Source: Paragemmobacter kunshanensis
GTDB taxonomy: Bacteria; Pseudomonadota; Alphaproteobacteria; Rhodobacterales; Rhodobacteraceae
Direction: 5' to 3'
Assembly (NCBI RefSeq): GCF_011059185.1
Contig: NZ_JAALFE010000011.1
Span: 1 to 64,000 of the forward strand
Length of the DNA stretch: 64,000 nt
The notes beneath the pieces were generated by a model, which did not search any database, was not told where the DNA came from, and saw only the letters and a program-made list of their open reading frames with translations. The translations under genes were made by a program, and so were the position numbers. Numbering within the stretch: position 1 is the first letter of the stretch; each line of letters opens with the position of its first letter. Below are positions 49,092 through 58,519 of this stretch, piece after piece.

Positions 49092-51041
49092 TCAATCCCC
49101 CGCCGCGCGGCCCTTGAGGGCGATGATCCCCCTCGGGCGGAACTGGATGAAGAGGATGATGAACAGGATCATGTAGGTCTGCGCCGCCAGCGTGTTCGAC
49201 GGGTTCAGCCATTCGATCCCCTTCTGCAGCACGCCGATCAGCGCGGCCCCCGCCAGCGTCCCCCAGATGTTGCCGACGCCGCCCACCACCACCGTCATGA
49301 AGCTTTGCACGATGTAGTCGGACCCGAGCTCCGACGTCACCTTGGCGAAGAGGCCGATGGCCACCCCGGCGATCCCCGCAATGCCCGACCCCAGACCGAA
49401 GGTCAGCATGTTTATGCGGTCCGGGTTGATCCCCATGCTCGCCGCCATGGAGGGGTTCTGCGTGACCGCGCGAACCTCCAGCCCCAGCCGCGTCTTCTTC
49501 ATCAGCCAGAGGAAGAACAGAAGGAACACCAGCGCCAGCACGAAGATGGCAATTCGGATATAGCTGATCGACACGACGTCGTTGAAGGTCAGCGCCCCGT
49601 CGAGCCAAGCCGGCGCCGTCAGGGGCCGCGCCTGCGTGCCGAAGATGTTCTTGGCAATCTGCTGCAATGCGATGGAAATGCCGAAGGTCGCCAAGAGCGT
49701 CTCCAGCGGGCGCTTGTAGAGGTGGCGGATCACCAGCCGCTCCATCGCAACGCCCGCGGCAAAGGTCACGGCAAAGGCCAGGGGCAGCGCCAAGATGATC
49801 GACAATGTGTAATTCGTGATGAACAGCTGGACCACATAGCCCGTATAGGCGCCCATCATGATGAATTCGCCATGCGCCATGTTGATGACGCGCATCACGC
49901 CGAAGGTGATGGCAAGGCCGATGGCCGCAAGGAAATAGATCGAGGCCAGCGATATGGCATCCAGCGCAAGGTCCGCCGTCTGCATTGCGCCGACCTTGAT
50001 CGTGATCGCATCCAGCGCCGCCCTGGCCGCCGTGGTCACGGCAGGGTCGGGCTCGGCATAGACTTCGGCAAAGCGATGGGCGGCGATGGCCGCCGCGACC
50101 TCGGAATCCGTGGCAGCGGGCGGCACGGTTCCTGCCGCCTCCAGCGCCGTATAGGCCCGGTCGCGCGCGTCCTGCGTGCCGAGTTCGGCCACAGGCACGC
50201 CACCCACGGCCCCGTCCACGATATTGGCGACCAGCGCCGCGCGGGCCTCTTCCACTGTCAGCCGTGCAGGCGCCATTCCGGCGGCGACAAGCAGGTCATG
50301 AGCCTCGACCTCTGTCAGGTCCTCACCCGGCACGAGGTCGCGCGCAAGGTTCGCCCCTTCGGACGGTTCGCCCGCAAAGGCCACGCGCGACGTCGCCAGC
50401 AACGGGTTCAGCGCCCCGCGCAGATCAAGGCCAAGGTCCGCCCCGAACCCCTCGATGGCCGCGACCCGGGCCGCGCTGTCAGGGTCGAAGCGCAGGGTCA
50501 GAAGACGCTCCAGCCGTTCCTTCTGAGCCTTCAGAACAGGGTCGGTCTCACCGGGAATGGCCACGCGCAAGGGCGCAAGATGCGACTCTTCGGGATCGCG
50601 TGCGATCGAGGTCAAGGCCTCTGCCCGCGTCTCCGGGTCCGGGTCCGAAAGCGTGAACTGGACGAGTGCCGTCGCGATCAGGCCGCGCACCCCTGCATTG
50701 GGGCGCAATTCCACCATGTCGGATTTCGGGGCCGTCCCGGCATCTGCCCCGGTCAGGTCACGCAGGATCCACTGATGCCCGCTTGCCTCGATCAGGAAGA
50801 AGACGCCATCCGCCTTGCGCAGGCCCAGCCCCTTTTCGGCCCATGCCGCCAGAACGGTGGCGGCGACAGGGTCGCCACTGGCGGCCAGCGCATCGATCAC
50901 CGGCCCGATCTTCGCCCGTGTCGGCTTTTCCACCAAAGCGCGGTTTTCGTTCAGGATTTCGGCAGCGGTGCCCTGCGCCTCTGCCAGTCCCGGCAAGGCC
51001 AGCAGCAGCGCCGTGGCAAGGGAAAGAAGGAAATGTCGCAT
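49092..51041 (-). CDS. urtB: Urea ABC transporter permease UrtB
   Basis: LivH-type permease with a long N-terminal periplasmic part. The start at 51041 gives a signal peptide (MRHFLLSLATALLLALPGLA, then EAQG), followed by about 340 residues of helical-repeat-like sequence, then the permease domain from DLALDAISLASIYFLAAIGL with VMRVINMAHGEFIMMGAYTG. Total about 649 residues. Large N-terminal extensions are known for UrtB. The longer frame to 51176 overlaps urtA and is not used. Confidence 0.94.
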   Translation of the reverse strand: MRHFLLSLATALLLALPGLAEAQGTAAEILNENRALVEKPTRAKIGPVIDALAASGDPVAATVLAAWAEKGLGLRKADGVFFLIEASGHQWILRDLTGADAGTAPKSDMVELRPNAGVRGLIATALVQFTLSDPDPETRAEALTSIARDPEESHLAPLRVAIPGETDPVLKAQKERLERLLTLRFDPDSAARVAAIEGFGADLGLDLRGALNPLLATSRVAFAGEPSEGANLARDLVPGEDLTEVEAHDLLVAAGMAPARLTVEEARAALVANIVDGAVGGVPVAELGTQDARDRAYTALEAAGTVPPAATDSEVAAAIAAHRFAEVYAEPDPAVTTAARAALDAITIKVGAMQTADLALDAISLASIYFLAAIGLAITFGVMRVINMAHGEFIMMGAYTGYVVQLFITNYTLSIILALPLAFAVTFAAGVAMERLVIRHLYKRPLETLLATFGISIALQQIAKNIFGTQARPLTAPAWLDGALTFNDVVSISYIRIAIFVLALVFLLFFLWLMKKTRLGLEVRAVTQNPSMAASMGINPDRINMLTFGLGSGIAGIAGVAIGLFAKVTSELGSDYIVQSFMTVVVGGVGNIWGTLAGAALIGVLQKGIEWLNPSNTLAAQTYMILFIILFIQFRPRGIIALKGRAAGD

Positions 51042-51103
51042 GATACCCTGCGGCAAGGAAAAGGGGGGCCGGATCATCCAGCCCCCCGCATGTCGCGACT
51101 GGA

Positions 51104-52384
51104 TCAGTAGTTCGACTTGATCTGGACGCAGGTCTTCGTCTCGGTGTTGTACATCCCGCAGTCGAGGTTCTGCCAATCGGCCTCCAGCACCGCCGATTCC
51201 GGCAGGAAGTCGGTCCAGGCGTCGCCGGGGACGGGTTCGGTCTGGCTGATGATGTCGAACTGCCCATCCGCGCGGATCTCGCCGATCAGGACCGGCTTGG
51301 TCAGGTGGTGGTTCGGCAGCATCTTGGCGATGCCCCCGGTCAGGTTCGGCACTTCCAGCCCATACATCGCCTCGCGTACCGCATCCACATCGGTGGTTCC
51401 GGCCTTTTCAACGGCCTGCACCCACATGTTGAAGCCGATGACATGGGCCTCCATCGGGTCATTGGTCACGCGCTCGGGCCCGGCGAAGGCCTTCCACTTT
51501 TCGATGAAGGCCGCATTTTCCGGCGTATCGGCCGACTGGAAGTAGTTCCAGGCCGCCAGATGGCCGACGAGGTTTGACGTATCCAGACCCGAGAGTTCCT
51601 CTTCGCCCACCGAGAAGGCGACGACGGGGATTTCATCGGCAGAGACGCCAGCCGCTGCCAATTCCTTGTAGAAGCCGATATTGGCATCGCCGTTGATGGT
51701 GGAGATCACACCCACCTTCTTGCCATCCGCGCCCAGCGCCACGACATCGGCCACGATCTTGGACCAGTCGGAATGGCCGAAGGGCGTATAGTTCACGAAG
51801 ATGTCTTCCTTCGCGATGCCCTTGGAGACGAGGTAGGATTCAAGGATGTTGTTCGTGGTGCGCGGATAGACATAGTCCGTCCCCAGAAGCGCGAACTTCT
51901 CTACCCCCAGTTCCTCGAGGAAGTAGTCCGTCGCCGGGATCGCCTGCTGGTTCGGCGCGGCGCCAGTGTAGAAGACGTTCTTGGACGATTCCTCGCCCTC
52001 ATACTGCACCGGATAGAACAGCAGGCCGTTCAGTTCCTCGATCACCGGCAGCACCGATTTGCGCGAAACGGAGGTCCAGCAGCCGAACATCACGTCCACA
52101 TTGGACACGGTCAGCAATTCGCGCGCCTTTTCCGCAAAGAGCGGCCAGTCGGAGGCCGGATCGACCACGACCGCCTCGAGCTGCTTGCCAAGCAGGCCGC
52201 CCTTGGCGTTCTGCTCTTCGATCAGCATCAGCATCGTGTCCTTCAGCGTCGTCTCCGAAATCGCCATCGTGCCCGACAGCGAATGCAGGACGCCGACCTT
52301 GATCGTCTCCTCCTGCGCCAGCGCGGCACCGGCGAGGGCCATGCCCATCGCGCCACTCAGCATCATTCCCTTCAATCCGTTCAT
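51104..52384 (-). CDS. urtA: Urea ABC transporter substrate-binding protein UrtA
   Basis: Periplasmic binding protein for urea (or short amides). Signal peptide in the first ~23 residues (MNGLKGMMLSGAMGMALAGA ALAQ), then ETIKVGVLHSLSGTMAISET, the UrtA/FmdD signature. GCWTSVSRKSVLPVIEELNG and FYTGAAPNQQAIPATDYFLE are typical. The start at 52384 follows GGAAAGAGGAAGATCC. Length 426 residues. First gene of urtABCDE. Confidence 0.95.
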   Translation of the reverse strand: MNGLKGMMLSGAMGMALAGAALAQEETIKVGVLHSLSGTMAISETTLKDTMLMLIEEQNAKGGLLGKQLEAVVVDPASDWPLFAEKARELLTVSNVDVMFGCWTSVSRKSVLPVIEELNGLLFYPVQYEGEESSKNVFYTGAAPNQQAIPATDYFLEELGVEKFALLGTDYVYPRTTNNILESYLVSKGIAKEDIFVNYTPFGHSDWSKIVADVVALGADGKKVGVISTINGDANIGFYKELAAAGVSADEIPVVAFSVGEEELSGLDTSNLVGHLAAWNYFQSADTPENAAFIEKWKAFAGPERVTNDPMEAHVIGFNMWVQAVEKAGTTDVDAVREAMYGLEVPNLTGGIAKMLPNHHLTKPVLIGEIRADGQFDIISQTEPVPGDAWTDFLPESAVLEADWQNLDCGMYNTETKTCVQIKSNY

Positions 52385-52742
52385 GGATCTTCCTCTTTCC
52401 AGAGGCCAGCCGAAGGCACCCTTCCCTTTCCCGGGGCGGGTGACTATCTTCGACAGGCAACTTCGGTTGCACCTCGTGCGGCGGGGGCGGACTTCCACAT
52501 CATGTCCCCTGCCGCACATCCCTGTTCCTGACGGGTCCGTTCCGTCCCCGCAGGCAAAGAAGAACGCCTTCGCCGCGCTGCGGCAATCGCCGCCGCAGGA
52601 ACAGGCAGTGCGGAAGGCAAAACCACCCGCATCCGCCCAAACCTTCCGCAGTTCGCAGGCCGTCGCCGAAGTTTTGGGCGATCACTAACCCGGCATCTGC
52701 CGACTCAGGCCGCATCCGGGCGGCAAAGTGTCGGAAATGCGG
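52385..52742. other. Non-coding region upstream of urtA
   Basis: About 360 bases between the urtA start and the hairpin behind ureG. No frame in it resembles a protein. It must contain the urtA promoter on the minus strand. I looked for a sigma-54 (-24/-12) element, as expected for nitrogen control, and found only a poor match with wrong spacing near 52465-52480. Confidence 0.6.
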
Positions 52743-52772
52743 AAGGCCGGGTCATGATGACCCGGCCTTTTT
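52743..52772 (+). terminator. Strong hairpin between ureG and urtA
   Basis: Perfect 12-bp inverted repeat aaggccgggtca (52743-52754) / tgacccggcctt (52758-52769) with a TGA loop, followed on plus by TTTTT. The T-run is on the plus strand, although the adjacent genes run on minus. It sits 21 bases beyond the ureG stop and probably ends the urease transcript, possibly as a reverse-oriented block as well. Confidence 0.7.
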
Positions 52773-52790
52773 CCTCTTGCTGCCCGGATT

Positions 52791-53411
52791 TCAGGCTGCC
52801 AGCACCAGACCGCCTTCGCGGCGCAGGAAATCGACGATCTCGGCCACGCCCTGCCCCTGCCGGAGCCGTGCCATCACATAGGGGCGGCTTCCCCTCGCCC
52901 GGCGCGTGTCCTCTTCCAGCAGCACCGGATCGACCCCGACATAGGGCGCGAGATCGGTCTTGTTCACCACCAGAAGATCGGACCGGGTGACCCCTGGCCC
53001 GCGCTTGCGCGGGATGTCCTGCCCCGCCGCCGTGTCGATCACATAGATCGTCAGGTCGGCCAGTTCCGGGCTGTAGGTCGCGGCGAGATTGTCGCCGCCG
53101 CTTTCGATCAGGATCAGGTCGAGGTCGGGGAAGGCCCCGCGCAGATCGGCAACGGCGGCAAGGTTGATGCTGGCATCCTCGCGGATCGCCGTATGGGGGC
53201 AGCCGCCGGTTTCCACCCCCCGGATCCGTTCGGCCGGCAGGACCTGCGCGCGCATCAGGTATTCGGCATCCTCGCGCGTGTAGATGTCATTGGTGATCAC
53301 CGCCATGGAACAGCGATGCGCCAGCGCCCGGCAAAGCTGTTCGGTCAGCGTGGTCTTGCCCACGCCGACCGGGCCGCCGATGCCCACCCGCAATGGTCCA
53401 TTGGATGTCAT
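52791..53411 (-). CDS. ureG: Urease accessory GTPase UreG
   Basis: GTPase that drives nickel delivery into apo-urease with UreF/UreD (UreH). P-loop [17 protein letters not shown] (about residues 8-24), metal-binding CPH in [17 protein letters not shown], and [12 protein letters not shown] for guanine binding. Length 206. Its start overlaps the ureF stop (ATGA). Last gene of the urease group. Confidence 0.96.
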   Translation of the reverse strand: MTSNGPLRVGIGGPVGVGKTTLTEQLCRALAHRCSMAVITNDIYTREDAEYLMRAQVLPAERIRGVETGGCPHTAIREDASINLAAVADLRGAFPDLDLILIESGGDNLAATYSPELADLTIYVIDTAAGQDIPRKRGPGVTRSDLLVVNKTDLAPYVGVDPVLLEEDTRRARGSRPYVMARLRQGQGVAEIVDFLRREGGLVLAA

Positions 53412-54046
53412 GTCTTGAAGATCCTCACGTCGAGTGTTTCATGGCGCATCGCGGCCAGATCCGCGCCCAAGGCCGCGCTTTCCAGCGCATCGGGGCCAAG
53501 GGTCGATGCGGTTTCCGCCAGGGATGCGATCAGGGGATGCAGGGCCGCCAATGCGGCCTGCCCTTCCGTCTGGCCCAGAGGAACGAAACGCACGGCGGCC
53601 GAGACGAGGTTGCTGGCGAAGGCGTGCAGATAAAGCGCGATCACCTGCGCCGCGGGCAGGCCAAGCCCTGCCGCCGCCGCCCCGAAGGCCACGGGAAGGG
53701 GGGCCGACAGCGCCGCCTGCCCTGTCAGCGCCGCGACAGTGCGGGCGAAGGCTTCGCCCTGTTCCGTGGTTTCCCGCAACCGTTCTGCCGAAGGCTGGAC
53801 GGCGCGCGACAGTGTGGCAAGCGCCGCGTGATCCGCCCCGGGCTGCAGCGAAGCGGCCAGAAGGATGGCATCCTGCCGCCCGGCACCAAAGCGCAGGACA
53901 TCGGCCAGCCAGGCCTCCAGATCGGCGGCAGAGCGGATGCCGCCATCCGCGATCACCTGCTCCATGCCGTGGGAATAGGCGAAGCCCCCCGTCGGAAAGG
54001 CGGGCGACAGCCATTGCACCAGCGTCATCAGGGCATCGGCGGTCAT
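53408..54046 (-). CDS. ureF: Urease accessory protein UreF
   Basis: All-helical scaffold that links UreD and UreG during urease activation. It has the family N-terminus [20 protein letters not shown] and the [11 protein letters not shown] and [17 protein letters not shown] segments. Length 212 residues, overlapping ureE and ureG by four bases each. Confidence 0.93.
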   Translation of the reverse strand: MTADALMTLVQWLSPAFPTGGFAYSHGMEQVIADGGIRSAADLEAWLADVLRFGAGRQDAILLAASLQPGADHAALATLSRAVQPSAERLRETTEQGEAFARTVAALTGQAALSAPLPVAFGAAAAGLGLPAAQVIALYLHAFASNLVSAAVRFVPLGQTEGQAALAALHPLIASLAETASTLGPDALESAALGADLAAMRHETLDVRIFKT

Positions 54047-54618
54047 TCCTCGGGCGGCTCCGCCTCGTCCTCATCGGTGCGATGCGAGGCATGGTGATGC
54101 ACCTGCATGCTGCCCGGCGGATGTGCATGCGCCAGGGTAAAGACATGCGGCACATGGCCATGGCCGTGGTCATGGCCCATGGTGCGGCCATGGCCATAGG
54201 CCCCGCCTTCGGGACGGAAGGGTTCCATCGCATGGGTGACGGTTGCGCCAAGTTGCACCAGCATCGCCTTCAGCACATGATCGTCACGGATCACGAGGCG
54301 GTCTTCCTCGATCTGGCAGGGCGTGTGGCGGTTGCCGACATGCCAGGCCAGACGCGGCAGATCCCCCTGCACGACAAGCACCGGCTCTGCCGCGGCCTCG
54401 ACCGCGATCAGCCGCCCGTCGAGCAGTTCGAAGCAATCCCCCGCGTCGACGCTGACGGTTTCGGGCAGGTCGATCATCACACCGCGTTCCGACACGGTCA
54501 TCAGCCGTTTGCGCCGCAGGAACCTTTCATCATAGCCCAGCACCACATGATCGACGGGCTGGCGGGTTCCCAGCACGGCATGGCGGACAAGGGATTGGGC
54601 GAGGGGATAATCGGTCAT
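54043..54618 (-). CDS. ureE: Urease accessory nickel chaperone UreE
   Basis: Nickel-binding metallochaperone. The two-domain body (LVRHAVLGTRQPVDHVVLGY through RHTPCQIEEDRLVIRDDHVL) is followed by a long His-rich C-terminus (GHGRTMGHDHGHGHVPHVFT, HAHPPG, HHHASH) typical of nickel-storing UreE proteins. Length 191 residues. First gene of ureEFG; the next urease gene upstream, ureC, is separated by an oppositely oriented small gene. Confidence 0.93.
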   Translation of the reverse strand: MTDYPLAQSLVRHAVLGTRQPVDHVVLGYDERFLRRKRLMTVSERGVMIDLPETVSVDAGDCFELLDGRLIAVEAAAEPVLVVQGDLPRLAWHVGNRHTPCQIEEDRLVIRDDHVLKAMLVQLGATVTHAMEPFRPEGGAYGHGRTMGHDHGHGHVPHVFTLAHAHPPGSMQVHHHASHRTDEDEAEPPEE

Positions 54619-54752
54619 GTGGTCCTGTCCTTCCGGAGGATGGCCAGGCCTGCGCCGGGCCGGAGGGCGGCATGGGCGCGTTTTGGCGATGCCTCCTCAT
54701 CGCTTCTTAACCTGCGCCTGCGAGCCTTGCGAAAGCAAGAAGGGAGTCGCCG

Positions 54753-55073
54753 ATGCATCACCTGTCCCCAGCCGATGAACTGGCCGAGATCCGGGCCGAA
54801 ATCGCCCGTCTCAAGGCGCGCGAGGCGCGTCTGCGCGAAAGCCTGATCAATGCCGCTCCTGCGGCACTGGTCGGGCGCTGGCACCGGGTGGAGGTGGCTG
54901 AACAGCGCCATCGCATCTTTGATCCCGCGCTGCTGCCGCCCGCCATCCGCGAAAACCCCGCCTACTGGCGCGACAGGGTGCAGACCACGGTCCGGACGGT
55001 TGCCGTCCAGGCGGGACCGCCGCGCCCCGGCTGGCCGATCCGCCGCGCGGGCGATCAGCGCGCCATGCATTGA
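54753..55073 (+). CDS. Conserved-looking hypothetical protein between ureE and ureC
   Basis: A 106-residue product with no family I can name. It has an ATG preceded by GGGAG, an N-terminal coiled-coil-like helix (DELAEIRAEIARLKAREARL), a middle WHRVEVAEQRHRIFD segment and a Pro/Arg-rich end. It is on the plus strand, opposite to the flanking urease genes, and sits where ureC would otherwise continue to ureE. The codon pattern is like its neighbours. Short proteins with an N-terminal coiled coil occur in Rhodobacterales near urease, but that is recollection, not a search. Confidence 0.65.
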   Translation: MHHLSPADELAEIRAEIARLKAREARLRESLINAAPAALVGRWHRVEVAEQRHRIFDPALLPPAIRENPAYWRDRVQTTVRTVAVQAGPPRPGWPIRRAGDQRAMH

Positions 55074-55129
55074 GCGGCTGGCCGGGTGCGGCACGGCAGC
55101 GGGCGGAAGGCAGGTTCGGGGAAACATGG

Positions 55130-56872
55130 TCAGAACAGGAAATACCGTTGCGCGAGGGGAAGCTCTGCCGCCGGCTGGCAGGTGAGCAGGACGCCATCGG
55201 CGCGCACCTCGTAGGTTTCGGGATCGACCTCGATCTGCGGGGTGGCATCGTTCAGGCGCATGTCGCGTTTGCCGATGCCACGGCAGCCCTCGACAGCGAC
55301 AACCTCTTTCGCCAGGCCATAGGCCCCCTTCACATCCGCCTCCAGCCCGGCCCGGCTGACGAAGGTTACCGCATTGCGGACGAGGCTGCCCCCGAAGGCC
55401 CCGAACATGGGCCGCGTATGCACCGGCTGCGGCGTGGGGATGGAGGCGTTGGGATCGCCCATCTGCGCCACGACGATGCAGCCGCCGATCAGCACCATGT
55501 CGGGCTTTGCCCCGAAGAAGGCGGGCGACCATAGCACCAGATCGGCGCGCTTCCCCTCTTCCACGCTGCCGATATGGGGCGAAAGACCGTGGGCGATGGC
55601 GGGGTTGATCGTGTATTTGGCGATGTAGCGGCGGACGCGGAGATTGTCATTCTCGCCCTGTTCGCCCTCAAGCCGCCCGCGCTGCTGCTTCATCTTGTGC
55701 GCCGTCTGCCAGGTGCGGGTGATCACCTCGCCCACGCGGCCCATCGCCTGACTGTCGGAAGAGATCACCGAGAAGGCGCCCAGATCGTGCAGGATATCCT
55801 CGGCCGCGATGGTTTCGCGCCGGATGCGGGATTCGGCGAAGGCCACATCCTCGGGCACCTTGCGATCGAGGTGGTGGCAGACCATCAGCATGTCGAGATG
55901 TTCTTCGATCGTGTTCACCGTATAGGGCATCGTGGGGTTGGTGGAGGACGGCAGGATGTTCTGGCTGCCCACCACCTTGATGATGTCGGGCGCGTGGCCG
56001 CCCCCTGCCCCTTCGGTGTGGAAGGCATGGATGGTGCGCCCGCGGATCGCGGCGAGGGTGTTTTCGACGAAGCCGGATTCGTTCAGCGTGTCGGTATGGA
56101 TCATCACCTGAACATCCATCGCATCGGCCACCGTCAGGCAGCAGTCGATGGCGGCGGGGGTTGTGCCCCAATCCTCGTGCAGTTTCAGGCAGGAGGCCCC
56201 GGCGCGGACCTGTTCCTCCAGCGCGGCGGGAAGCGAGGCATTGCCCTTGCCCGCAAAGGCGAGGTTCATGGGAAAGGCATCCGCCGCCTGCATCATCCGC
56301 ATGATGTGCCAGGGCCCCGGCGTGCAGGTGGTGGCCAGCGTGCCATGGGCAGGCCCGGTGCCGCCGCCCAGCATGGTGGTGATGCCGGAATGCAGCGCAT
56401 CGTCGATCTGCTGGGGCGCGATGAAATGGATATGGGCGTCCATGCCGCCCGCCGTCAGGATGCGCCCCTCGCCCGCGATGATCTCGGTCCCCGGGCCGAT
56501 GATCACGTCGACGCCCGGCTGCGTATCGGGATTGCCGGCCTTGCCGATCCTGGCGATCCGCCCGTCGCGCAGGCCGACATCGGCCTTGTAGATCCCCGTC
56601 CAGTCCACAATCAGCGCATTGGTAATCACCGTGTCCATCGCCCCAGCCGCGCGGGTGATCTGGCTTTGCCCCATGCCGTCGCGGATGACCTTGCCGCCGC
56701 CGAACTTCACCTCTTCGCCATAGCGCGGGGCATTGGCCCCACCGGCAGAGCGTTCGGCGATCAGGTCACGCTCCACCTCGATGATCAGATCGGTATCGCC
56801 CAGTCGCAGCCTGTCCCCCACGGTGGGACCATACATGTCGGCATAGGCGGCGCGGGAGATGGCGAAGGGCAT
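55130..56872 (-). CDS. ureC: Urease alpha subunit
   Basis: Catalytic urease subunit. Nickel-ligand histidines are in [15 protein letters not shown] and [14 protein letters not shown]; the carbamylated lysine is in [11 protein letters not shown]. The flap segment [20 protein letters not shown] is intact. It ends [10 protein letters not shown] (580 residues, a little over the usual 570). AGGAG lies seven bases before the ATG. It is cut off from ureDAJB by 2.5 kb of unrelated genes and so needs its own promoter or long read-through. Confidence 0.97.
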   Translation of the reverse strand: MPFAISRAAYADMYGPTVGDRLRLGDTDLIIEVERDLIAERSAGGANAPRYGEEVKFGGGKVIRDGMGQSQITRAAGAMDTVITNALIVDWTGIYKADVGLRDGRIARIGKAGNPDTQPGVDVIIGPGTEIIAGEGRILTAGGMDAHIHFIAPQQIDDALHSGITTMLGGGTGPAHGTLATTCTPGPWHIMRMMQAADAFPMNLAFAGKGNASLPAALEEQVRAGASCLKLHEDWGTTPAAIDCCLTVADAMDVQVMIHTDTLNESGFVENTLAAIRGRTIHAFHTEGAGGGHAPDIIKVVGSQNILPSSTNPTMPYTVNTIEEHLDMLMVCHHLDRKVPEDVAFAESRIRRETIAAEDILHDLGAFSVISSDSQAMGRVGEVITRTWQTAHKMKQQRGRLEGEQGENDNLRVRRYIAKYTINPAIAHGLSPHIGSVEEGKRADLVLWSPAFFGAKPDMVLIGGCIVVAQMGDPNASIPTPQPVHTRPMFGAFGGSLVRNAVTFVSRAGLEADVKGAYGLAKEVVAVEGCRGIGKRDMRLNDATPQIEVDPETYEVRADGVLLTCQPAAELPLAQRYFLF

Positions 56873-57035
56873 CGGATCACTCCTGAAGGGGGCGGGATGG
56901 CAGGATCAGCGCGTGCCGCGCCGCTGACAGATTGACGCAAGCGGGGGGCCGGGTGCATGCTTTCGGATATGTGGCCCGTGCCGCGGCACGGGGGTCGCCT
57001 GGTAAGCCGAACCCAACAAAATCAAGGAAAAAGCC

Positions 57036-57902
57036 ATGACGAGGGACGTCACTTTTCGCGGGCATCTGCCTGCCCTGCTTTCGGCAATTCTCATGATGGC
57101 AAGCGCCGCGAATGCCGAACCCAGCCTTGAGCGCGGCGAATACCTCGTCCGCGGGCCGGGCGGATGCGGGAATTGCCACACCCCGATGGGGCCCGAAGGC
57201 CCTCTGATGGATCTCGAACTGACGGGCCGCGTGGTGGAGGATATCGAGCCCTTCCGTGCCGTAGCCCCCAACCTGACGCCTGCCGGGCGGATAGCGGGTT
57301 GGTCCGACGCGGATCTGGCGAAGGCCATCCGCGAGGGGCTGCGTCCCGACGGCACGCTGATCGGGCCACCGATGCCCTTCACCATGTATCGCGGCCTGTC
57401 GGATGACGACCTTGCCTCGATGGTGATGTTCCTGCGCAGCCTGCCCGCCGTGGAAAGCGCCGCGCCCTTGCCTGTTTCGGAGTATCGTATCCCGCTGCCC
57501 CCCGCCTATGGCCCCCCGGTCGAAAGCGTCAGCGCGCCGCCGGCAGGAGTGACGGCGGAATATGGGGCCTATCTGGCCGGGCCTGTCGCGCATTGCATGG
57601 AATGTCATACAACCATGGGGCCGCAGGGGCCGATGGTGGGCACCCATCTTGGCGCGGGAGGGTTCGAATTTCACGGGCCCTGGGGCACTTCGGTCGCGTC
57701 GAACCTGACCAGCCATGCGGATGGGCTGGCAGGCTATGACGATGCCGAGATCGCGGCCATGATCACCGAAGGCAGGCGCCCCGATGGCAGCGCGATGCTG
57801 CCGCCCATGCCCTATGGGCATTTCAAGGCCTTCACGCCCGATGATCTGGCGGCCGTGATCCTGTATCTGCGCAGTCTGCCCCCGATCCCCGATCAGGGCT
57901 GA
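57036..57902 (+). CDS. Diheme c-type cytochrome
   Basis: Exported protein with a signal peptide (RGHLPALLSAILMMASAANA) and two haem motifs, CGNCH near residue 44 and CMECH near residue 187, each in a similar domain with a Met-rich loop (PPMPF and PPMPY). That two-domain layout resembles cytochrome subunits of membrane-associated dehydrogenases. Length 288. It stands alone on the plus strand between ureC and the AhpD/cyclase pair; its redox partner is not evident. AGGAAAA precedes the ATG. Confidence 0.85.
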   Translation: MTRDVTFRGHLPALLSAILMMASAANAEPSLERGEYLVRGPGGCGNCHTPMGPEGPLMDLELTGRVVEDIEPFRAVAPNLTPAGRIAGWSDADLAKAIREGLRPDGTLIGPPMPFTMYRGLSDDDLASMVMFLRSLPAVESAAPLPVSEYRIPLPPAYGPPVESVSAPPAGVTAEYGAYLAGPVAHCMECHTTMGPQGPMVGTHLGAGGFEFHGPWGTSVASNLTSHADGLAGYDDAEIAAMITEGRRPDGSAMLPPMPYGHFKAFTPDDLAAVILYLRSLPPIPDQG

Positions 57903-57928
57903 CCACCGCCGGAGGGCGGAGGGGGCAA

Positions 57929-58108
57929 TCATCCCTTCGCCCGCCGCTTTCCCGCAGGAGTGCCGGGATGGGCCTGCGCGGACAAGGCAGGCACCGCCCC
58001 CGGCATCCACCAGAGGGCAAGCTGCCATGCCCCGCTGAGCATGCGCTGCTGCATTTCAAGCGCGCCGAAAGCCAGCTCCATCTGCATGCGGATCGCGTCG
58101 CAAGGCAT
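57929..58108 (-). CDS. Small hypothetical protein (59 aa) downstream of the AhpD-like gene
   Basis: An ATG (58106-58108) six bases after the AhpD-like stop, behind GGAGGG and GGGG, opens 59 codons ending at 57929. The product begins MPCDAIRMQMELAFGALEMQ, has a Met-, Trp- and Leu-rich helix and a basic tail PAGKRRAKG. I recognise no family. Position, ribosome binding site and composition support a third gene of the cyclase-AhpD operon, but its size leaves doubt. Confidence 0.5.
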   Translation of the reverse strand: MPCDAIRMQMELAFGALEMQQRMLSGAWQLALWWMPGAVPALSAQAHPGTPAGKRRAKG

Positions 58109-58114
58109 TATCCC

Positions 58115-58519
58115 CTACCCTCCCTTTACGTCAAACCGTTCATCCACCGGCACCTGCAGCGCTGTGGCCAGCGCGTTGGTCTGCGCGGCCATGGCGATCA
58201 CGGCCAGCAATTCGCCATGCTGTGCCTCGGTCATGCCCTTTGCCCGTGCCGCCGCCGTGTGGGAATGGATGCAATAGCTGCATCCATTGGCGACCGAGAC
58301 GGCGACATAGATCATCTCCTTGACCAGCGGATCGAGCGTGCCGGGCCCCATCACCGCCTGCAGCCGGTCCCATGTGGCGCGCAGCAAGGCCGGATCGGCG
58401 GCCAGCGCGCGCCAGAAGTTGTTGACGTAATCGGTCTGCCGTTTGGTGCGGATGTCGTCGAAGACGGCGAGGGCCTCGGCCCCCGCCTCTGCGTCCGAAA
58501 GGATCGGAACCACGGCCAT
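58115..58519 (-). CDS. AhpD-like / carboxymuconolactone decarboxylase family protein
   Basis: The 134-residue product has the redox-active CSYCIHSH motif (CxxC plus His) of the AhpD/CMD family, in KEMIYVAVSVANGCSYCIHS. Such proteins act as alkylhydroperoxidases or unassigned antioxidants. Its ATG overlaps the stop of the cyclase-family gene (TGATG), so both are co-translated. Substrate unknown. Confidence 0.88.
   Translation of the reverse strand: MAVVPILSDAEAGAEALAVFDDIRTKRQTDYVNNFWRALAADPALLRATWDRLQAVMGPGTLDPLVKEMIYVAVSVANGCSYCIHSHTAAARAKGMTEAQHGELLAVIAMAAQTNALATALQVPVDERFDVKGG

Noticed and set aside
49092-50000. UrtB length (about 649 residues) as a gene fusion
   Set aside because: A long signal-peptide-bearing N-terminal region is known in proteobacterial UrtB proteins, so this is not unusual.
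48906-51110. 734-codon plus-strand frame opposite urtB
   Set aside because: Composition-driven antisense frame; urtB is well supported on the other strand.
52460-52480. Possible sigma-54 (-24/-12) promoter for urtA
   Set aside because: A CGCACG...TGCAA sequence on the minus strand resembles it, but spacing is one base short and the GG of -24 is missing.
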